A stretch of 64,000 nt of DNA. Source: Luteolibacter arcticus (GTDB lineage Bacteria; Verrucomicrobiota; Verrucomicrobiia; Verrucomicrobiales; Akkermansiaceae). Below, piece after piece: positions 30,547 to 39,393 of the stretch (position 1 is its first letter; every line of letters begins with the position of its first letter). The stretch lies in NCBI RefSeq assembly GCF_025950235.1, contig NZ_JAPDDT010000005.1:310001-374000 (forward strand), read 5' to 3'. The translations under genes were made by a program, and so were the position numbers. Below the pieces are notes generated by a model, which made no database searches, was not told the origin of the DNA, and was given only the letters and a program-made list of their open reading frames with translations.

Positions 30547-30930
30547 ATGGAATTGGACATCTATTTCACCCCGCTCGAGCCCCCGATCTACGAACTGCTG
30601 GCGTGGGATATGAGTTTGATCATTCCCTGCCTGGAGGTGATTCGTCGCGAGTTGCCGAAGCTGGCGGCAGACCTGATCCCGAAAGGCTCCCAACTCGCCA
30701 TTTTCGCGATGGCCCGCACGAAATTCCCCGGTGGCAGTTATCCGGTGCTCGGCGTCGTCCAATTCAGCGAGGACTACGATGCCCCCTATCTGGCAATCGA
30801 GGCCCGGATCCGCACGTGGTGCCGCGAGACCGGAAAGGATGCGTTGATCAAGCTGGCGGCGGGCGTCGAGGCACCGACCTGGGCAGAGCTCAAGGAAATG
30901 GCCTGCTATCCCTTGCCGACCGCCGGTTGA
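30547..30930 (+). CDS. Conserved-looking small protein, unknown function
   Basis: The product has 127 residues from the ATG at 30547, which matches where the sequence becomes protein-like; the frame upstream overlaps the M28 gene. It begins ELDIYFTPLEPPIYELLAWD and has a balanced acidic/hydrophobic composition with no signal peptide, membrane helix or known catalytic motif. It lies between an M28 peptidase (65 bases upstream) and a methyltransferase (47 bases downstream), so it is probably part of the same transcript. No function is offered. Confidence 0.6.
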   Translation: MELDIYFTPLEPPIYELLAWDMSLIIPCLEVIRRELPKLAADLIPKGSQLAIFAMARTKFPGGSYPVLGVVQFSEDYDAPYLAIEARIRTWCRETGKDALIKLAAGVEAPTWAELKEMACYPLPTAG

Positions 30931-30977
30931 GTTGACCGGGAGTTGACGCGGCCCGGAACAACTCGTCCCCTGCTGCG

Positions 30978-31832
30978 GTGATCCGTCCCGATTTCCATGA
31001 AGCCAATCGCCTGTCGTGGAATGCGGCCACCGTGGCGCACAACCGCCACAAGCCGGACCAAGCCGGATTCCTGCGCGGTGGCGGCAGCACCTTGTTCCCG
31101 GAAGAAACCGGCCTGTTAGGCACGGTGCAGGGAAAAACGGTGCTGCACCTCCTGTGCAATTCCGGCCAAGACACCCTCGGCATCGCCGCCCTCGGCGCAG
31201 AGGTCACCGGCGTGGACATCAGCGACGAGGCGATCGCTTTCGCGACCCGGCTGTCCGAAGAATCCGGCATCGCCGCCACCTTCGAGCGCTCGGACGTTTA
31301 CCCATGGCTGGAAGCAGCCGTGAACGCAGGACGCCGCTTCGACACGGTGTTTTGCTCCTACGGCGCGCTGTGCTGGCTCTCGGACCTCGGCACCTTCTTG
31401 CGAGGCGTGGCTGGCGTCCTGAATCCCGGCGGACGTTTCGTGTGCGTCGAGTTTCACCCGGTCGCGATGATCTTCGATGAGCAGGGCGAACCGAAATACG
31501 ACTACCGCATGGCCGAGCCGCTGGCATGGGACGACGGCATCCGCGACTACGTGGCCGATTCCTGCGGCGGCCTCACCCCGTCGGGACCGGTCGCGCCCGC
31601 CGAACCCTTCAACAATCCGCACCCCTGCTACGAATTCCAGCGCGGGTTAGGCGACATTCTCGGTGCGGTGATCCTAGCCGGGCTGACCCTGCGGGAATTC
31701 CACGAGTACGAGTTCACCAACGGCTGGAAGCCCTTCGCGGAAATGAAGTCCCTCCCCGGCCGACGGTGGACCTCGCCGGACGGCAAGCCCTCGATTCCGC
31801 TGATGTTCGGCTTGGTGGCCGAGAGAGCCTGA
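30978..31832 (+). CDS. Class I SAM-dependent methyltransferase
   Basis: The product has 284 residues from a GTG at 30978. VLHLLCNSGQDTLGIAALGA is motif I of the SAM-binding Rossmann fold, and VTGVDIS provides the acidic residue that binds the ribose. VFCSYGALCWLSDLGTFLRG and LNPGGRFVCVEFHP follow as motifs IV and V/VI. The substrate cannot be read from the sequence; the C-terminal part contains an FHEYEFTNGW segment. It is cytoplasmic and sits in a co-directional run with the M28 peptidase and the DEDDy exonuclease. Confidence 0.85.
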   Translation: MIRPDFHEANRLSWNAATVAHNRHKPDQAGFLRGGGSTLFPEETGLLGTVQGKTVLHLLCNSGQDTLGIAALGAEVTGVDISDEAIAFATRLSEESGIAATFERSDVYPWLEAAVNAGRRFDTVFCSYGALCWLSDLGTFLRGVAGVLNPGGRFVCVEFHPVAMIFDEQGEPKYDYRMAEPLAWDDGIRDYVADSCGGLTPSGPVAPAEPFNNPHPCYEFQRGLGDILGAVILAGLTLREFHEYEFTNGWKPFAEMKSLPGRRWTSPDGKPSIPLMFGLVAERA

Positions 31833-31899
31833 ACCGCCGTCTCCTCCCAGCATGCCTCAAGGGTTGCGGGACTCGCGGCACGCCGCCTAGGCTCCGCCC

Positions 31900-32466
31900 G
31901 TGTCCGGCAAGAACATCGTCTATTTCGACCTCGAAACCCAGCGCAGCTTCGGCGACGTGGGCGGCTCCGCCCATAAGGACAAGATGGGCATTTCCGTGGC
32001 CGTGACCTACAGCACCACCCGCGGCGGCTACCGGATCTACGGCGAACACGACATCAACGAGTTGGTCGATGAGCTGGTGCGCGCCGACCTCGTCGTCGGC
32101 TGGAACCACGTCGAGTTCGATTACCCCGTCCTGCAGGGCTACACGATTTACGACCTGCCGGCCCAGACCGTGAATCTGGACATGATGCTGGCGCTGCAGG
32201 AGACGCTCGGCTTCCGCATGAAGCTCGATGCCGCGGCGTCCGCTTCACTCGGCACCGGCAAATCCGCCGACGGCCTCGACGCCCTCAAGTGGTGGCAGGA
32301 ACACAAGAAGACCGGCAGCTTCGAGCCGCTGATGAAAATCGCCGAGTACTGCGCCTTCGACGTGAAAGTGACCAAGTGCGTCCACGAATACGCGCTCGCG
32401 AACGGCCACATCAAGTATCACGACCGCGGCGGCCAGCTTCAGGAGGTCACCGTCGGCTGGACGTAA
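31900..32466 (+). CDS. DEDDy-type 3'-5' exonuclease domain protein
   Basis: The product has 188 residues from a GTG at 31900. The RNase H-like exonuclease acidic residues are all present: Asp10 and Glu12 in YFDLET, Asp74 in WNHVEFDYPVL and Asp154 in YCAFDVKVT, with Tyr150 four residues before the last Asp (the DEDDy signature). This matches the stand-alone domain related to YprB/DnaQ. It probably trims nucleic acid 3' ends; there is no polymerase or helicase domain. It is the last gene of the co-directional run and converges with a tiny membrane-peptide frame. Confidence 0.8.
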   Translation: MSGKNIVYFDLETQRSFGDVGGSAHKDKMGISVAVTYSTTRGGYRIYGEHDINELVDELVRADLVVGWNHVEFDYPVLQGYTIYDLPAQTVNLDMMLALQETLGFRMKLDAAASASLGTGKSADGLDALKWWQEHKKTGSFEPLMKIAEYCAFDVKVTKCVHEYALANGHIKYHDRGGQLQEVTVGWT

Positions 32467-32498
32467 AAAACGGGCCGGACGAGCCCACGGGAATCGGC

Positions 32499-32612
32499 TC
32501 AACCGACCACGCCGAGCATTCCCAGCACGCCCCACACTGCCCAGCAGAAGAAGGCGATGAGGCAGACGATGAAGATCTTCACGGTGACGTCGATCTGCTT
32601 GGTCGTATACAT
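32499..32612 (-). CDS. 37-residue hydrophobic membrane peptide
   Basis: A 38-codon frame from the ATG at 32612 encodes a short polar start (MYTTKQIDVTVK) followed by a single hydrophobic helix (IFIVCLIAFFCWAVWGVLG) and a Gly-rich end. The polar-then-hydrophobic layout and the position in an otherwise empty gap between two genes argue for a real small membrane protein. No Shine-Dalgarno sequence is seen, and homology cannot be checked here. Confidence 0.5.
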   Translation of the reverse strand: MYTTKQIDVTVKIFIVCLIAFFCWAVWGVLGMLGVVG

Positions 32613-32654
32613 GGCGGGCGGGTTCTAGGGCCGGAACCCCGGGGTGCCAAGGCG

Positions 32655-32688
32655 GAAAAAGCCCCGGCCGCACGAGGCGACCGGGGCT
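32655..32688 (-). terminator. Rho-independent terminator of the first PATR gene
   Basis: The arms 32660-32671 and 32677-32688 form a 12-bp stem in minus-strand RNA (one position pairs as U-G) and are followed by TTTTT. It lies 37 bases past the stop at 32725, and its stem sequence is shared with the terminator at 39343. Confidence 0.92.
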
Positions 32689-32724
32689 CTGAAGCCAAGA
32701 ACCTTGGGAATTGGCCGGATCAGA

Positions 32725-35700
32725 TCAGGGAGCGTCCTGAATCTCGATGTCGAGGAAGCCCCTCGGGCCCCGCGCCGGGATCGCTCCAGTCAGGCGGAAG
32801 GTCCGGTAGCCCCACTTGGTGGGATCGCTGAGCCCTGGCATGTTGGGATTGCTCGTGCTGGGCGCGATCTCGGTGACGCCCTGGTTATAGTTCACGAGGT
32901 CGTTCGAGCCCCGGATCAGGTAAACCACGTCATCCGCCACCACCGTCGCATCCGCTCCCGGACCCGGGGTGTTATCGAAGATCGCACCCACACGCACCGG
33001 CAGGGTGATCACCAGCGCCTGCTGGCCACCCACCGTTTCGATCCGCGAGCGGACCTTGCCGGTGGCATTGCCGTTGGCCGGATTGCCATCGAGGGCGAAT
33101 TCCTCGAGATTGGTCACTCCATCGCTATCCGGATCCTGGGCGGCGCCGGTCTGGCCATTCACCGCGAAGCCGTTGATCCACGACTGGAAGGGCGTGGCCG
33201 TCGGCGGCGTGATGGTGATGCTGTTCGCATTGTAGGTCACGTTCACCCCGGCCGGCACCGACGCGAACGGTCCGGTGACCGAGCCCGCGGTGGCGATGGT
33301 GTAGGATGGAAGAGCCCCGGGCCCCGCAAGGTTCACCTGCAAGGCCACCCCGGTCACATTGAGGTTCCCCGTGGTAGCCAGGAGCCCGTTGTCGGCGGTC
33401 TGGCTGTCGTCGATGTTCACGAGGAATTTCGAGCCGGAGCTGAAGGTGACTCCACCATTCGCCGTGAGCGTGCCAGTCACTGCACCCGGCTCGATGCCCG
33501 CCCCCGTCTGCACGACCAGCGGTCCCGCAATGGTGGTGGTGCCGCCGAGGTTACCCCCGCTGACGGTCGTAGCCCCGGTGTAGGTGTTCACGCCGCTCAG
33601 GCGCAGCGTGCCGGCTCCCGACTTGGTCAGGCCACCACCCGCGGTGGTGCCGACCAGCAGTGGCTGGTTGATGGCGATGTTCTGGCCGTTGCTATCGATG
33701 CGGGCGCCACCGGCATTCACCAGGGCGTTGTCCACGCCGGCCATGAAGTCGGGATTGGCCCCGGCACCCGCACGAAGCAGGCCGCCGTTGAAGTTGAAGG
33801 TGCTGGTTCCGCTGTTTCCGAAGACCCGTTTTCCAGTGAGCGTGCCGCCATTCAGATTCACCGTGCCGACCCCGCTGGCATCCTGACCGAGGACCACGCC
33901 ATTGGCGCTGCCCGCGGTGACTGCTGCGGTGCCGGAGATATTCAGCGTGCCGTCCCCCGCGAGGCCCACGAAGAAGTTCGAAGCCGCATTGGTCTGATCC
34001 ACCGTCGCGGATCCGGAGACGGTGAGGGTGCCCACCCGGGTGCCGTTTCGCCCGATGTAAAGGTTCGCCCCCATCGCAAGCGAACCCGTGTCCTGCACGG
34101 TCACCAGGGCCGGGACAGCTCCGTTCTCATTGACCGACAAGTCGTCGGAGTTGTTGAACGAGCCGTCGCCCTTGATGGTCATCGTGCCGCCGCCGTTGAA
34201 GCCGACGGAGACATACGTGTTGCCTTGGAAACTGCCGGACCCGTCGATGGTCACGACACCCGCGGAATCCACCCCCGGCCCGACAAGCAGCGCGCCATTC
34301 GAAGTGTAGGTGGACGTGCCCACCACATTCAGAGAGCCCTGCGACCCACCGCCGCCGGCAACTTCCGTCAGACCGGAGGACATGGTGGAGCTCCCGCTCA
34401 AGTTCACCGCTCCCCGGGTGCCGTTCTTGCCGATGAAGACCGGGCCGATGGAGGTGACCGCGGCGCTGTTCTCAAGGGTCAGCGTGCCATTGGAAGTGCC
34501 AGTGTCCCCAATGTTGAAGTCTCCGCCGTCGGAGATGAGACTGCCGCTATTGCGGACGGTCACCGTGGCAACGCTGTCGTTGCTATTGCCGATCGACAGC
34601 CAGCCGGTGGCGCTCTTGTGAATTCTCGCCGAATCCTGGATCAGGACGCTTGGTGTAGAGCCCACGCCGAAGCCGACTTGGAAGCGGTTCAGGTTGAGGA
34701 TCGCATTTCCGGCGACCGTGAGCGCCGTGGTGGCGCCATTCGCGACTCCTATCTGGGTGTTTCCGATGACGTTCGCCGTCTGGCCCACTCCATTGATTGT
34801 GAGCCCTTTACCGTCGATCACCAGCGATGCCGGCTCGGCATCCTGCGGACCATTTGCCAACGAGATCACTCCACCGTGGCTCAAGGTCAGGACACCCGCG
34901 CCGGAAAGGCGGAACTTGCCTGCCGTCGCGGTCACCGGACCGCTCATGGTCACGTTGCTCGCGATCACCAGTTCGCTCGGCGTGGTGTTTGTCGGGGCGT
35001 TGATATCAAAGCCACGGGTGACCGAGACAGCAGGACCCGTGTAGTTGAGCGTGCCCCCCGCCAGCACCAGGTTCCCCGCGCCCAAGGGGCTGGGGCTGCC
35101 GGCATTGCCCAACAGTCCGACCGAGACGACACCCTCTTCAATTGTCACCGGACCGGTGAAGTCATTGAGAAGGTTGCCAATGGTGAGCCCGCCGAAGCCG
35201 CGCTTGATGAGGCCGGTGGTGCCGCTGATCTTGCCGGTGCCCGTGAGCGTGAAGTCGTCGAGGTCGTTGTCAAAGATCACCCCGCCGGCACCCGGCGAGA
35301 CAGTCGAATTGAGGATGACGTCGTAGGTCACCGGGCTCGTGACAAGATCCTCGAAGACTGCAGGATCCCCGTTCATGTAAGTGGTTGGTCCGCCCGTGTA
35401 GAGGTTCTGCCAGCTCGCCGTCGTGGTGTTCCAGACGCCGCCACCCGAGCCGATCCAGTAGGGCGCGTTCACCCGGGCGATGTTCAGGGAGATGACCGAG
35501 CCGCTGTCCACGATCGGAGTGCCCGCGGTCAGCGTCACGCCGAGCGGGAGTTTTCCGGGAACAAACGTGCCCGTGCCGGGCTTCGAGGTGTAGGCGACCA
35601 CCGGGAACTGGCCGACAGCCGGCTGGTCATCGATCAAGTTGATCGCGATCTGGCCGGTCCGGGTGAGCGGCCCGTTGACCTTGATCGGAGCAGCGGTGGG

Positions 35701-37197
35701 ATTCCCCGTGACACCTGTCGCAGCGGTGACAGCAAGCGCGCCATTGGTCAGCGTGAGCGAGGACATCTGCAGCACGCCGGCATCGATGGCCTGCACCGCT
35801 CCCAAGGTGGCATCGGTCGCCGTGAAAGCGCCGCCGCCGGTCGAGTCCGTGCTCACATTGAGCGTACCACCGGTGACGGTGGATGCTCCGATGAAGTCGT
35901 TCGCCCCACCGAGGGACAAGGTGCCTGCACCGCTCTTCAAGACACCGCCCGCACCGGAAAGTACCGCCGGAACCCCCACGTCGAAGCCATTGGAGTCGAT
36001 CCGCAAGCCACCCGCCGCGACGTTCAGGACATTGACATCAGCAATGAAAGCACTGTTTGGCGCGGTGGCGACGATCTGGCTGCCATTGAAGTTGATGGTT
36101 CCGACCCCGCCGTCGGCTTCGGTGCCACCACCGGTGGCGGACGCCCTCTTGCCGGTGATGCGGCCGGTCCGCAGCGTTCCGCCGTTGAGTTCAAGCGTGC
36201 CGGTGCCTTCCGGCCCCACGGACATGATCGGAGTATTGAAAATCGCGGAACCGCCCAAGGTAAGCTTGGAGCCGTTGGCACCGCTACCTTCCGCGATCCA
36301 CGTGACCGGGGACACGTTCACCGTGCCGCCCGTCATTGTCATTTCCCCCACCCCGCTGGAACCTACGATGAAGGCTTCGGCTCCCCCATTCCGGTTCCAG
36401 GTGCCGCCGCTCATCTCGACCGTGCCAGTGCCACCTTCGCGACCGATGGCCATCCAGGAATTCGAGTTGAGGGTTCCTCCCGACATCCTGAGTTTGCCGA
36501 CGCCTCCGCCACCTTGGCCGAACCAGGTCTGACCGCCCACATTGATGGTGCCGTTGTCGAAGTTGAGCGTGCCACCGGTGCCGCTGCCATTGCCGACGAC
36601 GAGTTCCTCGCTCATCCCAATGGTTCCGGAAGTGTTCACGTTCGCGGTCCCCGCCGCAGCGCCGGTACCTTCGCCCCCCACGTAAAGCCGGAAGCCAGCT
36701 TGAAAGCTAGCGCTCCCCAAGCCAAAGCCAGTGAACGTGCCACCTGACGCCGCGGTGTTGGCGATATTGAGCGTTCCGGAACCGCCGTTGTCACCCACCA
36801 CCGCCCAACCGGCTCCGATGAGGGTTCCCGCCCGGATATCGAGCCGGCCGGTCGTGAGGTCATTCACACCCACCTTGACGTCACGCACACTGGCTGCCGG
36901 GCTGGCAGTCAGAATCGGATAAGCCGGGTCGATATCGTTGACGATGGCATCATCGTAATTTTCACCGGTCGGTGCCCCATTGGGATTGGCGGGAACGCGT
37001 CCTTCACTCCAGTTGCCAGCGGTATTCCAGTCAGTGGAGCCGGGGGGAGTGTCGCTATCCCAGAAATTGCCCACCGCAAGGGCGGGAGCGCCAAGCATGG
37101 CGGAGCCAGCAAGCAGGCTGGCGAACCAGCGGGCGTTGTGCGAAGCAGTCGCGGACAAAGATGCCCGCGTGGTCAGGATTGAGGTCGGGTTCGTCAT
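32725..37197 (-). CDS. Giant PATR (autotransporter-associated beta-strand repeat) surface protein 1
   Basis: The product has 1490 residues from the ATG at 37197. The N-terminal leader (ARWFASLLAGSAMLGAPALA) is nearly shared with the protein at 39394. After FWDSDTPPGSTDWNTAGNWS, about 1200 residues consist of Gly/Asn/Thr-rich beta repeats of the G.GTLN..GG type, including KSGAGTLRLSGVNTYTGATT units typical of PATR. The last ~135 residues comprise a calcium-loop segment (DPDSDGVTNLEEFALDGNP) and a terminal beta module ending RGPRGFLDIEIQDAP. There is no autotransporter barrel and no PEP-CTERM/LPxTG motif. An extracellular fibre or adhesin-like role is inferred. The gene appears monocistronic with its own terminator. 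Confidence 0.9.
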   Translation of the reverse strand: MTNPTSILTTRASLSATASHNARWFASLLAGSAMLGAPALAVGNFWDSDTPPGSTDWNTAGNWSEGRVPANPNGAPTGENYDDAIVNDIDPAYPILTASPAASVRDVKVGVNDLTTGRLDIRAGTLIGAGWAVVGDNGGSGTLNIANTAASGGTFTGFGLGSASFQAGFRLYVGGEGTGAAAGTANVNTSGTIGMSEELVVGNGSGTGGTLNFDNGTINVGGQTWFGQGGGGVGKLRMSGGTLNSNSWMAIGREGGTGTVEMSGGTWNRNGGAEAFIVGSSGVGEMTMTGGTVNVSPVTWIAEGSGANGSKLTLGGSAIFNTPIMSVGPEGTGTLELNGGTLRTGRITGKRASATGGGTEADGGVGTINFNGSQIVATAPNSAFIADVNVLNVAAGGLRIDSNGFDVGVPAVLSGAGGVLKSGAGTLSLGGANDFIGASTVTGGTLNVSTDSTGGGAFTATDATLGAVQAIDAGVLQMSSLTLTNGALAVTAATGVTGNPTAAPIKVNGPLTRTGQIAINLIDDQPAVGQFPVVAYTSKPGTGTFVPGKLPLGVTLTAGTPIVDSGSVISLNIARVNAPYWIGSGGGVWNTTTASWQNLYTGGPTTYMNGDPAVFEDLVTSPVTYDVILNSTVSPGAGGVIFDNDLDDFTLTGTGKISGTTGLIKRGFGGLTIGNLLNDFTGPVTIEEGVVSVGLLGNAGSPSPLGAGNLVLAGGTLNYTGPAVSVTRGFDINAPTNTTPSELVIASNVTMSGPVTATAGKFRLSGAGVLTLSHGGVISLANGPQDAEPASLVIDGKGLTINGVGQTANVIGNTQIGVANGATTALTVAGNAILNLNRFQVGFGVGSTPSVLIQDSARIHKSATGWLSIGNSNDSVATVTVRNSGSLISDGGDFNIGDTGTSNGTLTLENSAAVTSIGPVFIGKNGTRGAVNLSGSSTMSSGLTEVAGGGGSQGSLNVVGTSTYTSNGALLVGPGVDSAGVVTIDGSGSFQGNTYVSVGFNGGGTMTIKGDGSFNNSDDLSVNENGAVPALVTVQDTGSLAMGANLYIGRNGTRVGTLTVSGSATVDQTNAASNFFVGLAGDGTLNISGTAAVTAGSANGVVLGQDASGVGTVNLNGGTLTGKRVFGNSGTSTFNFNGGLLRAGAGANPDFMAGVDNALVNAGGARIDSNGQNIAINQPLLVGTTAGGGLTKSGAGTLRLSGVNTYTGATTVSGGNLGGTTTIAGPLVVQTGAGIEPGAVTGTLTANGGVTFSSGSKFLVNIDDSQTADNGLLATTGNLNVTGVALQVNLAGPGALPSYTIATAGSVTGPFASVPAGVNVTYNANSITITPPTATPFQSWINGFAVNGQTGAAQDPDSDGVTNLEEFALDGNPANGNATGKVRSRIETVGGQQALVITLPVRVGAIFDNTPGPGADATVVADDVVYLIRGSNDLVNYNQGVTEIAPSTSNPNMPGLSDPTKWGYRTFRLTGAIPARGPRGFLDIEIQDAP

Positions 37198-37715
37198 GGG
37201 TTTCTCGGGATTTGCGGGACCCACCGCCATCATTGATGCCGACGGGTCTCTACGGGTTTCGCGACCGCCAGGCTGGCGGGTGCGTTTGATCTATCAATTT
37301 GGGTTCTCCCGTGTCTGAAATGCGTTTGGCATGTCAACTTGGGGTGGGCGACCCTCAGGTTGATGCACCCATTTGCAAACGAGTTTTGAAATTCCCCGGG
37401 GCAATACCGTCACGCGAGGTCAACAACCTGTTTCAATCACCCCCCGGCAGTCTTCGAAGATGGCTTGTATCCTCTGGTTTAAGTCCATTTCGAGGAGTCC
37501 GATCCCGTTAGCCCGATAACCTGCGGCTCTTACGTAAACTGCTAGACCAAAGGAAGACAGTCAGCCACTCGGAGCCGCGAACGACGGCTATTCGAAGGCG
37601 GAGCCGAACCCACCTTTCTTCCGCGCCTCCTCCTTGACTTGGATCCCGACCGACGAAAAAGCCACCAGGCAGAATCGCCTGATGGCTGTGAATCATCCCT
37701 TCCCGACCCGGTCGG
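37198..37715. other. Intergenic region upstream of PATR gene 1
   Basis: This region has 518 bases and contains the halogenase terminator (37655-37687) and the presumed promoter and leader of the PATR gene starting at 37197. An AACCCAAAT sequence on the minus strand near 37297-37306 recurs in similar form upstream of the other two PATR genes. No gene is supported here. Confidence 0.4.
37655..37687 (-). terminator. Rho-independent terminator of the halogenase gene
   Basis: AGCCACCAGGC (37660-37670) and GCCTGATGGCT (37677-37687) form an 11-bp stem. One position pairs as G-U only in minus-strand RNA, and TTTTT follows. It lies about 30 bases past the stop at 37716. Confidence 0.92.
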
Positions 37716-39215
37716 TCAGGCTGGCTTCTCGGCGTTCCACTGCCAGCCGGGATGGCGCACGTAGTAGAGTGCTTCCTTCACATCGATCCCCTGCTTCGCC
37801 TTGTTGGTATTGGCCTGGCGATGAGCCTCCCAGATCGCCTTCTCCTGCGGCGAGGCGGCGTGGCGCTTCCGGTAGGGGGCGCGGTTTCCCACCAGCATCA
37901 CGAAGTAGCCCTCGATGCCGAAGTCATTCTGGCTGGACCCCATCCGGTAGCGGCAGAAACCGGTGGGACCATTCTCTTCATAGAACTCTAACAACGCGCC
38001 GATGCCGGACAGGTCGGTGTCCGCCCGGCAATGCTTCCAGAAGGGCGTGTCCAGGGCCGTGTTCAGCTTGTAGTGCAGGCCCAGGAAGTCGCGGATGTCG
38101 TGCCAGCCTTGGGACACCAGCTCGTTGTAAAGATCGCGCATCGAGGGCGTGGGATCCAACTCCGAGTGCAGCAGGAAATCGACAAAGGTCTGGCAGTGCG
38201 AGCAGACGACCATCAGCGCCGTGGCTTCCAGCGGCTCGACGAAGCCGCCGGAGTTTCCCACGGCAATGACGTTGTCGACCCACAGCCGCTTGTAGCAGCC
38301 GCTGCGGAATTTCACGATCCGCGGTGCCTCGGGAACCTTCGGGTTCTTGCGCTTGAATTCGGCGGCCGCCTCGTCGTCGGAGATGGCCTGCGATGAATAC
38401 ACGTAGCCACGGTTGACGTGGTGCTCGTGCTCGATCTGCCAGCTCCATCCCGCATCCATTTGCTCCGCCGTGGTGTACGGCAGGATCGGCTCGCTCTCGC
38501 TGCGCTCCCAGCCGCCGACGACGGCGCGATCGCAGAACAGCGTCTTGTCGAAGCTCTCGAACGGCTCTTCCAGCACCTTCCCTAACAGCTCACTGCGGAA
38601 GCCGCTGGCATCGATGAAAAAGTCCGCCTCCAACTTGCGCCCGTCTTCAAGGTGAACGGCGGTGATCCCTTGCGGGCCGCGGTCCGCCCCGGTCACGCGA
38701 CCGTCGATGACCTCGACGCCGGCCTCGCGCGCGACGACCTCGAGAATCTCGACGAACTTCGCGTTCTCGATGTGGAAGGCATGCCACGCCTGGATGTCCG
38801 GCGCACCGCTCGGCTGGCGCGGAAAGGCCTTGTCCTGCCGCATCAATGCCGAGGTGATGTCGACCGAGGAAAACTCCTCGTCGCAGTAGAAGCCGTTCGG
38901 CCTCGGCAAGTCGGACCAGTGGGCATCAAGCTGCGGCGCGAAGGTGTAGTCGAAGCGCCCGCGCTCGCCCCACAGGAAGCGGATGCCGAGCTTCCACGTC
39001 GGCTCGGCGAGCTCGTAGAAGTGCTTTCGCGAAATCCCGAGGTAGTCGAAGATGTGCCGTGGGAAATTCGGCGTCGTCCCTTCGCCCACGCCGATCACGC
39101 CGATATCCGGGCTGCGGACGATGCGCACGTTGAGCTGCGGGATTTTTCTTTTGACGGAGAGGGCGGCGATCAAGCCAGCACTGCCGGCTCCGAGGACGAG
39201 AACGTCTTGGATCAT
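37716..39215 (-). CDS. Flavin-dependent (tryptophan-type) halogenase
   Basis: The product has 499 residues from the ATG at 39215, just before the FAD-binding LVLGAGSAGLIAA (Gly9-Gly14). Family signatures are GVGEGTTPNF near 43-51, Lys75 in PTWKLGIRF at the place of the catalytic lysine (PrnA Lys79), and Glu330 in FVEPLEAT at the place of the conserved Glu (PrnA Glu346). The WxWxIP motif appears as WSWQIE (257-262), with Pro replaced by Glu. These enzymes use FADH2 from a partner reductase, O2 and halide to halogenate indole-type or other electron-rich substrates. No reductase, NRPS or PKS lies nearby. The gene sits between two related giant PATR genes and has its own terminator. The substrate is unknown. 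Confidence 0.88.
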   Translation of the reverse strand: MIQDVLVLGAGSAGLIAALSVKRKIPQLNVRIVRSPDIGVIGVGEGTTPNFPRHIFDYLGISRKHFYELAEPTWKLGIRFLWGERGRFDYTFAPQLDAHWSDLPRPNGFYCDEEFSSVDITSALMRQDKAFPRQPSGAPDIQAWHAFHIENAKFVEILEVVAREAGVEVIDGRVTGADRGPQGITAVHLEDGRKLEADFFIDASGFRSELLGKVLEEPFESFDKTLFCDRAVVGGWERSESEPILPYTTAEQMDAGWSWQIEHEHHVNRGYVYSSQAISDDEAAAEFKRKNPKVPEAPRIVKFRSGCYKRLWVDNVIAVGNSGGFVEPLEATALMVVCSHCQTFVDFLLHSELDPTPSMRDLYNELVSQGWHDIRDFLGLHYKLNTALDTPFWKHCRADTDLSGIGALLEFYEENGPTGFCRYRMGSSQNDFGIEGYFVMLVGNRAPYRKRHAASPQEKAIWEAHRQANTNKAKQGIDVKEALYYVRHPGWQWNAEKPA

Positions 39216-39335
39216 GAAAAAGTAGGTTTTTTTGTCGAGACACGGCGTGGCCGTGGGAAGGGAATCTAGAACAAGCCCCAACAATCGCAATCGCGCGACT
39301 GCGCTCAAGCGACGGATGGGTCATGCCGTCAGGGC

Positions 39336-39372
39336 CGAAAGAAGCCCCGGCCGCTCGAAGCGACCGGGGCTT
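39336..39372 (-). terminator. Rho-independent terminator of PATR gene 2
   Basis: The arms 39342-39354 and 39360-39372 form a 12-13-bp stem in minus-strand RNA (one U-G pair), followed by TTCTTTC. The stem is the same as at 32660-32688 apart from the loop. Confidence 0.9.
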
Positions 39373-39393
39373 GGGATTTAGTCAATCACGAGC

